Positions 1 to 5,645 of a DNA stretch of 5,645 nucleotides are shown one piece after another. The stretch's first letter is position 1. The number at the start of each line of letters is the position of its first letter. Origin of the DNA: Bacteroidota bacterium (GTDB lineage Bacteria; Bacteroidota; Bacteroidia; Bacteroidales; UBA932); NCBI GenBank assembly GCA_009778375.1, contig WRJW01000126.1:1-5645 (forward strand), given 5' to 3'. Below the pieces are notes generated by a model. It saw only the letters and a program-made list of their open reading frames with translations, ran no database searches and was not told where the DNA came from. The position numbers and the translations under genes are program-made.

Positions 1-1
1 A

Positions 2-9
2 TATATTTG
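2..9 (+). promoter_or_regulatory. Probable Bacteroidota-type -7 promoter box (TAnnTTTG)
   Basis: The bases TATATTTG match the TAnnTTTG consensus of the -7 element used by the primary sigma factor of Bacteroides and relatives. If it is used, transcription would start a few bases downstream, near 13-18, leaving a leader of only about 25 AT-rich bases before the ATG at 40. The partner -33 element (TTTG-like) would lie left of the window, so only half of the promoter can be judged. The position just ahead of a four-gene set with no other visible promoter supports the call. An 8-base degenerate motif can occur by chance. Confidence 0.5.
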
Positions 10-39
10 CAATATTAAATTAATCAGCACACATACTAT

Positions 40-957
40 ATGGAAGTATTAATCGCGGACAGAATCGTAAAACGTTTTACCAACCATACCGCTTTGGACA
101 ACGTAACCATTCGCGTTCCGCAGGGGAGTGTTTTTGGCCTCTTGGGGCCCAACGGAGCCGGAAAAACCACGTTGATCCGGATTATTAATCAGATAACGGC
201 CCCCGATTCGGGCAGCGTCTCCTTTATGGGGCATCCCCTTGCGGCCGACGACATCTTTAAAATCGGCTATTTGCCCGAAGAGCGCGGTCTGTACAAAAAG
301 ATGAAGGTAGGGGAACAGGCCCTCTATTTGGCGCAACTCAAGGGCGTTCCCCGTCAGGAGGCCATGAAAGAACTCAAAGCATGGTTTATCAAGTTTGGGA
401 TTCAGGCGTGGTGGGACAAAAAAATCGAGGAACTGTCTAAGGGAATGGCCCAAAAGGTGCAGTTTATTACCACAGTATTGCATAAGCCTCAACTCTTAAT
501 TCTTGATGAGCCTTTTAGCGGATTTGACCCCGTGAACGTACAGTTGATTCGGGACGAAATTTTGGCCATGAAGGCCAACGGCTGTTCCATCATCCTCTCG
601 ACCCACAATATGGAATCTGTAGAGGAGTTGTGCGACAACATTGCCTTAATCAATAAATCTAAGGTGATTCTTGATGGAGCGGTGGATGATGTGCGCCTGC
701 GCTACGGCGACAACCGAATCGAAGTGGTTTATCGGGCGTCGACCCTTTTTCCCCTTTCCACCGAATTGCCCGCCGCCCAAATCGTTTCTCAAAAAGAGGA
801 GAAAAACGGTTACAGTATGGTTATTGACCTCCAAAAGGAGGGAAGCATCAATCAGGCCCTCTCCGTGTTGTTGCCGCAGGTGGATATTTTGAGCGTCCAT
901 CAGCTTATCCCCAGAATGAATGAGATATTTATCAAATTAGTCACAGCCAAGTCATGA
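40..957 (+). CDS. ABC transporter ATP-binding protein, NatA-like
   Basis: This 305-residue cytoplasmic ATPase powers the permease encoded directly after it. Seen in order: Walker A GPNGAGKTT at residues 36-44, a Q-loop region GYLPEERGLY at 76-85, the signature LSKGM at 132-136 (a variant of LSGGQ), Walker B LLILDEP at 152-158 with catalytic Glu157, D-loop GFDP at 161-164 and switch His189 in STHN. The tail after about residue 225 fits the DUF4162-type C-terminal domain of this subfamily. Glu stands where many ABC proteins have the Q-loop Gln; I recall LPEERGLY as usual for NatA/YhaQ-type proteins, so this is probably normal. The ATG at 40 gives a start of family-typical position and lies just after the probable promoter; no Shine-Dalgarno sequence is present. 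The stop overlaps the permease start by 4 bases (ATGA). The substrate is unknown: Bacillus NatA exports sodium, but related exporters carry other cargo. Confidence 0.95.
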   Translation: MEVLIADRIVKRFTNHTALDNVTIRVPQGSVFGLLGPNGAGKTTLIRIINQITAPDSGSVSFMGHPLAADDIFKIGYLPEERGLYKKMKVGEQALYLAQLKGVPRQEAMKELKAWFIKFGIQAWWDKKIEELSKGMAQKVQFITTVLHKPQLLILDEPFSGFDPVNVQLIRDEILAMKANGCSIILSTHNMESVEELCDNIALINKSKVILDGAVDDVRLRYGDNRIEVVYRASTLFPLSTELPAAQIVSQKEEKNGYSMVIDLQKEGSINQALSVLLPQVDILSVHQLIPRMNEIFIKLVTAKS

Positions 958-2276
958 ATTTTCAAAAAATAAAAATTATCATAAAACGGGAATTTCTTAC
1001 CCGTGTCCGAAAAAAATCTTTTATTCTAATGACCTTACTGACTCCTTTGTTCTTGGGGGCCTTTATGGTGGTTCCTGGATGGATGGCCACCCTCAAAGAT
1101 TCGGGCCAAAAAGAGATGGTGGTCATTGACCAAACGGGAAAGGTTGCCGATTTGCTCGCCGATACAGAAGAACTCTCTTTTCGTTTTGCCCCTTTGGAAG
1201 ATCCGGGGAATTACAGGGAGCATTTTGACGAACAAAAGTTATATGCAGTGGTGTATGTAGATTCCCTTATGCTTTTAGAGCAGAGGCCCAGAGCCATGAT
1301 GTACTCTACCAAGCAGATTAGCCCCGATATCCAGCGCTATATCCGGACGGCAGTGGAAAAAGCGGTACAGGAAGAGCGGCTAAAAAAGTATAACATCGAA
1401 AATCTGGATGAAATCCTTAAAGAGGTACGGGCAGAGGCGCAGGTACGTACCATGGTTTGGAGCAGCGGAGGAGAAGAAAAGGAGTCCGAAGTGGCGATAT
1501 ATATGGCCATCGCCATGGTATGCGGTTTTATTATCTATATGTTTATCTTTATGTTCGGCAGCATGGTCATGCGGGGCGTAATCGAAGAAAAGACGAGTCG
1601 CATTGTAGAGATCATCATCTCTTCGGTCAAACCCATAGAACTGATGATGGGAAAAATCATTGGCATTGCCTTGGTGGCCCTCCTGCAGTTTGCTATATGG
1701 ATCAGCCTGACTTTGGGCATTGTTACCATAGCGCAGGTAGCCATGGGGGGGAGTTTGTCGCCCCGTATGCCCGGCGGAGCGCAGATGGCCCAAATGACAG
1801 AAGGTATGAGCTCTACAGGGATGGATTCCATATTCAGCACCTTGTCTCTGATTAATTTTCCCTTAGTCGTCGGGGCTTTGGTATGCTATTTTTTGCTGGG
1901 CTATTTACTCTACGCCTCCATGTTTGCCGCCATTGGATCGGCTGCCGATAACGAAACCGATACCCAACAGTTTATGTTGCCCGTTACCCTGCCCCTGATA
2001 TTGGGTATGTTTATGATGATGCACACTTTTCAGCATCCCGACAGCGCCCTCTCTTTTTGGGGTTCCATGATTCCCTTTACCTCGCCCATGATCATGATGG
2101 CCCGCATCTCTTTTGGCGTACCTCCTTGGGAGTTAGCCTTATCCCTGTTCCTGCTTCTGGGCACCTTTATGGGGATCGCCTATTTTGCGGCCAAAATTTA
2201 CCGCGTAGGGATTTTGATGTACGGCAAAAAGGTGTCGTGGAAAGAGTTGTGGAAATGGATGCGTTATAAAAACTGA
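954..2276 (+). CDS. ABC-2 type transporter permease, NatB-like
   Basis: This 440-residue inner-membrane protein is the transport channel partner of the preceding ATPase. The architecture fits the ABC2_membrane_3 family: a basic N-terminus, a first membrane segment at about 23-45, a large soluble and presumably periplasmic domain at about 50-178, then a membrane bundle with hydrophobic segments near 181-206, 233-262, 301-330, 339-357, 366-384 and 395-416. The cytoplasmic motif EEKTSRIVEIIISSVKP at 211-227 is characteristic of NatB-like permeases and probably contacts the ATPase. The C-terminus is short and basic. The loop between the third and fourth segments (about 263-292) is rich in Met, Gly and Ser, which is unusual enough to note separately. 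The ATG overlaps the ATPase stop codon, indicating translational coupling. Only one base separates its stop from the next gene. The exported substrate cannot be read from sequence. Confidence 0.93.
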   Translation: MNFQKIKIIIKREFLTRVRKKSFILMTLLTPLFLGAFMVVPGWMATLKDSGQKEMVVIDQTGKVADLLADTEELSFRFAPLEDPGNYREHFDEQKLYAVVYVDSLMLLEQRPRAMMYSTKQISPDIQRYIRTAVEKAVQEERLKKYNIENLDEILKEVRAEAQVRTMVWSSGGEEKESEVAIYMAIAMVCGFIIYMFIFMFGSMVMRGVIEEKTSRIVEIIISSVKPIELMMGKIIGIALVALLQFAIWISLTLGIVTIAQVAMGGSLSPRMPGGAQMAQMTEGMSSTGMDSIFSTLSLINFPLVVGALVCYFLLGYLLYASMFAAIGSAADNETDTQQFMLPVTLPLILGMFMMMHTFQHPDSALSFWGSMIPFTSPMIMMARISFGVPPWELALSLFLLLGTFMGIAYFAAKIYRVGILMYGKKVSWKELWKWMRYKN

Positions 2277-2277
2277 G

Positions 2278-3036
2278 ATGAGACGCATTGTATTTTCCCT
2301 GCTCTTATGGCTTTTTGCGGCCTCGCTGACGCTGGCTCAGGAGCATAAGGTTCGTTTTGAATTTGCCATGACAAGGATGGACACGCTGTACGACGCAGCC
2401 CCACCCCTCCGCGTGTCGCGTATTATGCATCATTACCGTCCCGAGTTGGAAAAAGAGATGATGCAGGTAGTTGGCTTTGCCCCTGCGGAGATGAGGGCTT
2501 TTCGTCCGCAGAGCCCCCTCTCCAATTTTGCCGCCGATGCTTTATGGAGGGTGGCCGCTCAATATTCCCGCGAACCGGTCGATTTTTCCCTCACCAATTT
2601 TGGAGGCCTGCGCGCTTCTTTTCCTCAGGGAGTTGTGAGGATTTACGATGTGTACGCCGTCTTTCCCTTTGAAAATTCCTTAGTGCTGCTCGAATTGGAA
2701 GGGAAAGATGTACAGGAACTCTTCCAAACTTTTGCCGGAGCCAACCGAATGGAAGCGGTAGGCAATGTGGAGGTCGAAATCGTCGGGCGAAAGATTACCA
2801 AACTTTTAATTGGCGGACAGCCTTTTGACCCTGAAAAACGCTATACGGTGGCCACCATTGATTTTTTGCTGGGAGGCGGCGACAGCGTAACCGCATTAAA
2901 GCGTGCGGTAACGGTAGTTGACACAGGGGTGATGATTAGGGATGTGGTGCTGCAATATATGTCGATACTTAAAAGCGAGGGAAAAGAGGTCGAGGCCGCG
3001 ATAGACAACCGAATAAAAATCAGGAATAATGAATAG
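2278..3036 (+). CDS. Secreted 5'-nucleotidase C-terminal domain protein (stand-alone)
   Basis: This 252-residue protein carries only the substrate-binding C-terminal domain of the UshA-like 5'-nucleotidase family. A Sec signal is evident: MRR, a hydrophobic stretch to about residue 17, and a likely signal peptidase I site LTLA|QEHK after residue 20, so it should act in the periplasm. Family motifs follow in order: SPLSNFAADAL at 79-89, SLTNFGGLRASFPQG at 104-118, YAVFPFENSLVLLELEGKD at 126-144, and YTVATIDFLLGGGDS at 189-203. The nucleoside-binding loops of the family lie in these regions. No metallophosphatase motif is present, so it should not hydrolyse phosphate esters alone. The matching catalytic domain is the next gene, overlapping by 8 bases, which suggests coupled translation and a two-chain enzyme. 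Domain order on the DNA is reversed relative to the usual single-chain protein (catalytic domain first). The ATG lies one base after the permease stop. Family assignment is firm; the partnership is inferred. Confidence 0.9.
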   Translation: MRRIVFSLLLWLFAASLTLAQEHKVRFEFAMTRMDTLYDAAPPLRVSRIMHHYRPELEKEMMQVVGFAPAEMRAFRPQSPLSNFAADALWRVAAQYSREPVDFSLTNFGGLRASFPQGVVRIYDVYAVFPFENSLVLLELEGKDVQELFQTFAGANRMEAVGNVEVEIVGRKITKLLIGGQPFDPEKRYTVATIDFLLGGGDSVTALKRAVTVVDTGVMIRDVVLQYMSILKSEGKEVEAAIDNRIKIRNNE

Positions 3037-3859
3037 ATACTTCTTGCTGATTATATGTCTGCTCATTGCTTGCGTTTCTGCGGCCCAGGATTTGATTATC
3101 CTGCATACCAACGATGTGCACAGCCAGATGGATGCTCAGACGAGCGGCCAAAGTGCCGGATTGGGGGGCGTGGAACGTCGGGCGGCCTATATGGCCCAGG
3201 TACGGCGGGAGTATCCGGGCAAGGTGGTTGTGCTGGACGCCGGCGATTACAATCAGGGGACTCCCTATTTTAACCTTTTTGGCGGCAAGTTGGAAATTGC
3301 CCTGATGAATGCCATGTTGTACGATGCCGTGGCTATTGGCAACCATGAGTTTGATAACGGACAAAAAGATTTGGCCAAACGCCTCAAAAAAGCAAAATAC
3401 GTTAGCCTGTGCGCCAATTACTCCTTTACGGAGACCCCCTTAAAACGTACCATTAAGCCCTATACCATTATCAAACGCAATGGATACCGGATTGGGATTA
3501 TAGGTGTTACCGTAACTTTGCAGGGTATAGTATCTGCCTCGGCCTTAGCGCATTTAGAATTTCAAAATCCCGTGCCGATTGTTAACCGGTTAGCCGAACA
3601 GCTCAAGAAAGAGAAAAAATGCGATTTGGTAATTTGCCTCAGCCATTTGGGCTACGACGGAGGATCCGCCCAGCGCCCTTCGGACGTCTACTTGGCCGAA
3701 CATACCCGAAATATAGATTTGATTATTGGCGGACACTCCCATACGCTCTTAAAAAAGCCCGACGTGCGTAAAAACTTGGATGGAGCGGAGGTTCCTATTG
3801 TACAGGCCGACTCTCGGGGCAGCCACGTGGGAAGGGTGGATGTGTACATATCTCCCTAA
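3029..3859 (+). CDS. Secreted metallophosphatase, 5'-nucleotidase N-terminal catalytic domain
   Basis: This 276-residue protein is the calcineurin-like two-metal phosphoesterase half of a UshA-type 5'-nucleotidase. All expected active-site motifs are visible: HTNDVHSQ with Asp29 and His31, AGDYNQGTP with Asp73, GNHEFD with Asn105 and His106, LSHLG with His206 and GGHSH with His236 and His238. The set should bind two divalent metals, and Asn105-His106 matches the catalytic Asn-His pair. The N-terminus is a signal peptide, with a plausible signal peptidase I site at SAA|QD after residue 19. A lipobox-like LIAC at 12-15 is an alternative, but a 14-residue signal would be short for a lipoprotein. 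The protein ends just after the metallophosphatase fold, where a single-chain enzyme would continue into a linker and substrate domain; that domain is the upstream gene. The ATG lies inside the end of that gene. Likely substrates are nucleoside monophosphates or cyclic nucleotides; specificity cannot be read. It ends one base from the convergent era stop. Confidence 0.92.
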   Translation: MNRYFLLIICLLIACVSAAQDLIILHTNDVHSQMDAQTSGQSAGLGGVERRAAYMAQVRREYPGKVVVLDAGDYNQGTPYFNLFGGKLEIALMNAMLYDAVAIGNHEFDNGQKDLAKRLKKAKYVSLCANYSFTETPLKRTIKPYTIIKRNGYRIGIIGVTVTLQGIVSASALAHLEFQNPVPIVNRLAEQLKKEKKCDLVICLSHLGYDGGSAQRPSDVYLAEHTRNIDLIIGGHSHTLLKKPDVRKNLDGAEVPIVQADSRGSHVGRVDVYISP

Positions 3860-3860
3860 A

Positions 3861-4757
3861 TTACCCCTCTATATACCCAAACTGTTTGAGTTTGCGTTTG
3901 TCTTCGCGCCAGTTGGGATTGACCTTGACAAAGAGTTCCAAAAATACCTTCCGTTCAAAAAAGGATTCCATATCGATGCGGGCCTGAGTGCCTACTTTTT
4001 TGAGCATATTCCCTTTGGCTCCAATGACAATCCCTTTTTGAGATTCCCTCATCACGTGAATCACCGCCCGAATCCGGTACATATCGGTATCCTCTTTAAA
4101 CTCTTCGATGACCACTTCGGTACAGTAGGGAATCTCTTGAGCGTAATGGAGCAAGATTTTTTCGCGGATAATTTCCGAGGCAAAAAAGCGGAGGTTGCGG
4201 TCGGTAAAGACGGCTTTGTCGTACCACGGGGGAGAGGGGGGGAGCAGGGCCACAATGCGGTCAAAAAGGTGGTCCAAGTTAAATTTTTCTAAAGCCGAAA
4301 CGGGAAAAATTTCGGCTTTAGGCAGCAAATTTTGCCATTGCTCCACCAAAGATTCCAACGCTTGCTGGTTGGTCAGGTCAATTTTATTGATTACTAAAAG
4401 TACCGGTATGTTAATCCGCCTGATTTTTTCTAAATAATCTTCATTTTTAGCGCCGGTCTCCACCACATCGGTCACATACAGCATAATGTCGGCATCGCCC
4501 ATGGCTATATCCACAAAGTCCATCATGCGCTCCTGCAACTTATAGTTAGGTTTCAGGATGCCGGGGGTGTCGGAGTAAACAATCTGATAATCGGGGCCGT
4601 TCACAATTCCCATAATGCGGTGGCGGGTAGTTTGGGCTTTGGCCGTAACGATCGAGAGCTTCTCTCCCACCAAACCATTCATCAGGGTCGATTTTCCCAC
4701 GTTGGGATTGCCCACAATATTTACAAATCCGGATCGATGAGCAGGAGGCTTACTCAT
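3861..4757 (-). CDS. era: GTPase Era, 30S ribosome assembly factor
   Basis: Era binds the 3' end of 16S rRNA and couples GTP hydrolysis to late maturation of the small subunit. The 298-residue length is normal for the family. GTPase motifs are all present: G1 GNPNVGKS at 16-23, a G2 Thr in QTTRH at 42-46, G3 DTPG at 63-66, G4 NKID at 124-127 and G5 SAL at 154-156. The C-terminal KH domain shows the RNA-binding loop GAKG at 246-249 within VIGAKGNMLKKVG, plus the conserved late stretch LFVKVNPNWRED at 275-286. The ATG at 4757 overlaps the end of the pseudouridine synthase by 8 bases, with no Shine-Dalgarno sequence, so the two are probably translated in a coupled way from one transcript. A perfect 12-bp inverted repeat lies over codons 146-156. 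The stop is one base from the convergent metallophosphatase stop, so any terminator must lie within a gene on the opposite strand. Confidence 0.97.
   Translation of the reverse strand: MSKPPAHRSGFVNIVGNPNVGKSTLMNGLVGEKLSIVTAKAQTTRHRIMGIVNGPDYQIVYSDTPGILKPNYKLQERMMDFVDIAMGDADIMLYVTDVVETGAKNEDYLEKIRRINIPVLLVINKIDLTNQQALESLVEQWQNLLPKAEIFPVSALEKFNLDHLFDRIVALLPPSPPWYDKAVFTDRNLRFFASEIIREKILLHYAQEIPYCTEVVIEEFKEDTDMYRIRAVIHVMRESQKGIVIGAKGNMLKKVGTQARIDMESFFERKVFLELFVKVNPNWREDKRKLKQFGYIEG
4289..4321. other. Perfect 12-bp inverted repeat inside era
   Basis: The arm CTAAAGCCGAAA at 4289-4300 is the exact reverse complement of TTTCGGCTTTAG at 4310-4321, with a 9-base spacer (CGGGAAAAA on the plus strand). 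Transcripts of either strand could fold it into a stable hairpin. In era it covers codons 146-156, ending in the G5 motif Ser-Ala-Leu. On the era sense strand the right arm is followed by A-rich sequence, and on the plus strand by GCAGCAAATTTT, so neither side has the immediate U-tract of a classical intrinsic terminator. The repeat is certain; any function is unknown. Confidence 0.6.
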
Positions 4758-5645
4758 AAGAGCCCATCTTTAGCATGCCGACTTCTCGAGGGGTGAGAAA
4801 ACGCCATGCCCCGCGTCGTACCCCTTTTTTGGTCAGTCCGGCAAAGTATACGCGGTCTAATTTTTTTACCGAATACCCTAACTGTTCAAACATTCTGCGG
4901 ATAATGCGGTTGCGGCCCGAATGGATTTCGACTCCAATTTTTTTCTCGTTTTCGTCTATATAGCTGATCTCGTCAACATGAGCCATGCCGTCTTCCAATT
5001 CAATCCCCTGTACCAACAGCTCCATATCTGTTCTTTGAAGGTTTTTGTCCAAATCGACTTGATAGATTTTTTTACGGTCGTGGGAGGGGTGGGTCAATTG
5101 TTCGGTTAAGGCGCCGTCGTTGGTGAGCAGGAGCACGCCGGTGGTAGATTTGTCCAAGCGGCCTACCGGATAGACCCTTTGTTCGCAATGACCTGCTAAT
5201 AAGTCCATAACGGTTTGTTCTGCATGGGGATCGTCGGTGGAGGTCACAAAATCTTTAGGCTTGTTCATCAGAATGTAGACTTTTTCTTCGCCCTTTAAGC
5301 GCTCCCCGTTAAACCTGATATCGTCGCTACTCTTGACGCGGGTGCCCATGGCGGTAACAACTTCGCCATTAACGGTAACCAAGCCGGCGGCAATAAATTC
5401 GTCGGCTTCGCGGCGCGAACAGACGCCCGAATTTGAGATATACTTGTTGAGTCGCATCTCGTCTTTTATGAATTCGGGGGTAACGCGCTCGCGGATTTTT
5501 GGCGGCACTTCTTCGAGTTGTTTGTTTTTTCGAGGGCGCAGTTTCCGGTTTTGGTCGGTATCTGCGTAGACTCCCTCAGGCTGTGGCGTCCTGTGGTAAG
5601 GTTTGTCGCCCTCCGTCCTGGGTCTATACGGTTTGTCGCCCTCCG
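4750..5645 (-). CDS. rluB: rRNA pseudouridine synthase, RluB/RsuA family, 5' end outside window
   Basis: The protein converts a uridine in ribosomal RNA to pseudouridine. Numbering from codon 5506-5508 as 1, an S4 RNA-binding domain spans about 18-65 (MRLNKYISNSGVCSRREADE start), then the catalytic motif GRLDKSTTG with the nucleophile Asp119 and the late motif HSGRNRIIRRMFEQLGY at 196-212, typical of the RsuA/RluB/RluE/RluF branch. A GTG at 5508 could be called as the start, but the frame stays open from there to the right edge with 45 more codons and no stop. These encode a basic, Pro/Arg/Lys-rich tail with an EGDKPY repeat, resembling the N-terminal extensions I recall in Bacteroidales homologues. 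I therefore treat the gene as 5'-partial, with the true start beyond 5645. RluB is the likeliest member (23S rRNA), but the target uridine cannot be settled from sequence. The stop overlaps era by 8 bases. Confidence 0.88.
   Translation of the reverse strand, partial: EGDKPYRPRTEGDKPYHRTPQPEGVYADTDQNRKLRPRKNKQLEEVPPKIRERVTPEFIKDEMRLNKYISNSGVCSRREADEFIAAGLVTVNGEVVTAMGTRVKSSDDIRFNGERLKGEEKVYILMNKPKDFVTSTDDPHAEQTVMDLLAGHCEQRVYPVGRLDKSTTGVLLLTNDGALTEQLTHPSHDRKKIYQVDLDKNLQRTDMELLVQGIELEDGMAHVDEISYIDENEKKIGVEIHSGRNRIIRRMFEQLGYSVKKLDRVYFAGLTKKGVRRGAWRFLTPREVGMLKMGSYE
5601..5645 (-). repeat. 30-bp in-frame tandem repeat in the N-terminal extension, cut by window edge
   Basis: The 15 bases at 5601-5615 (GTTTGTCGCCCTCCG on the plus strand) recur identically at 5631-5645, a period of 30 bases or ten codons. 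On the minus strand this reads EGDKPYRPRT followed by EGDKPYHRTP, so the unit is preserved in frame and the second copy has diverged after the Tyr. Only one complete unit and a partial one are visible, and the array probably continues past the right edge. Such repeats are prone to copy-number change and encode a probably disordered, RNA-friendly basic tail. Confidence 0.7.

Noticed and set aside
49..492. A 147-codon minus-strand open frame inside the ABC ATPase gene
   Set aside because: It lies antisense to a well-supported ATPase and has no recognisable motifs.
1380..1855. Several overlapping open frames on both strands inside the permease gene (up to 137 codons)
   Set aside because: Their His-, Tyr- and Arg-rich products are typical of out-of-frame readings, while the permease frame has clear membrane segments and the NatB-like motif.
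3022..3028. AGGA just before the metallophosphatase ATG, considered as a Shine-Dalgarno site
   Set aside because: The spacing to the ATG is only three bases, which is too short, and no other gene here has such a site.
2278..3859. The two nucleotidase genes as a broken (frameshifted) single gene
   Set aside because: The domains are in the reverse order of the single-chain enzyme and each has its own signal peptide and complete fold, which a frameshift cannot produce.
3878..3888. Small inverted repeat CAAACTGTTTG near the convergent stops, considered as a bidirectional terminator
   Set aside because: The stem would be only four AT-rich pairs around a 3-base loop, with no U-tract. It is too weak for an intrinsic terminator.
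3780..4292. A 170-codon plus-strand open frame overlapping the end of the metallophosphatase and antisense to era
   Set aside because: It is a shadow of era, which has every GTPase and KH motif on the minus strand. The plus-frame product shows no recognisable domain.
5506..5508. GTG as the start codon of the pseudouridine synthase
   Set aside because: The frame stays open upstream to the window edge and encodes an extension typical of this family in Bacteroidales, so the GTG is most likely an internal Val codon.

Overview
The window looks like chromosomal DNA from a member of the Bacteroidota, most likely the order Bacteroidales. Four things point there: a perfect TAnnTTTG box just upstream of the first gene, no convincing Shine-Dalgarno sequence before any start codon, a 5'-nucleotidase split into two secreted proteins whose predicted mature forms both begin with Gln, and an RsuA/RluB-type pseudouridine synthase with a basic, repetitive N-terminal extension. 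The assignment is inferred from these features, not from a database search. No mobile element, tRNA, rRNA or CRISPR array was seen.

Layout, left to right. Bases 1-39 hold a probable promoter and a short AT-rich leader. A compact plus-strand gene set fills 40-3859: an ABC transporter ATPase (NatA-like), its ABC-2 permease (NatB-like), a secreted 5'-nucleotidase C-terminal-domain protein, and a secreted metallophosphatase that is the matching N-terminal catalytic domain. The junctions are a 4-base overlap, a 1-base gap and an 8-base overlap, so one transcript with coupled translation is likely. The minus strand carries a second pair, read right to left: a pseudouridine synthase (RluB/RsuA family, running off the right edge) followed by the ribosome-assembly GTPase Era, overlapping by 8 bases. 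The two sets converge tail to tail with one base between their stop codons. There is no non-coding stretch above 300 bases; every base from 40 to 5645 except two single-base gaps is inside a gene.

How the genes work together. The first two genes form an inner-membrane exporter of unknown substrate. The next two probably assemble, or at least cooperate, in the periplasm to dephosphorylate nucleotides or related phosphate esters. Whether exporter and nucleotidase serve one pathway cannot be told from sequence. The minus-strand pair is a ribosome-biogenesis unit: one protein modifies rRNA, the other checks 30S assembly.

The region is mostly ordinary housekeeping DNA and I do not see a clear new system. 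The points most worth a second look are the reversed, split 5'-nucleotidase, a perfect 12-bp inverted repeat inside the Era G5 region, the repeat-bearing tail of the pseudouridine synthase, and the one-base convergent junction without a visible terminator.
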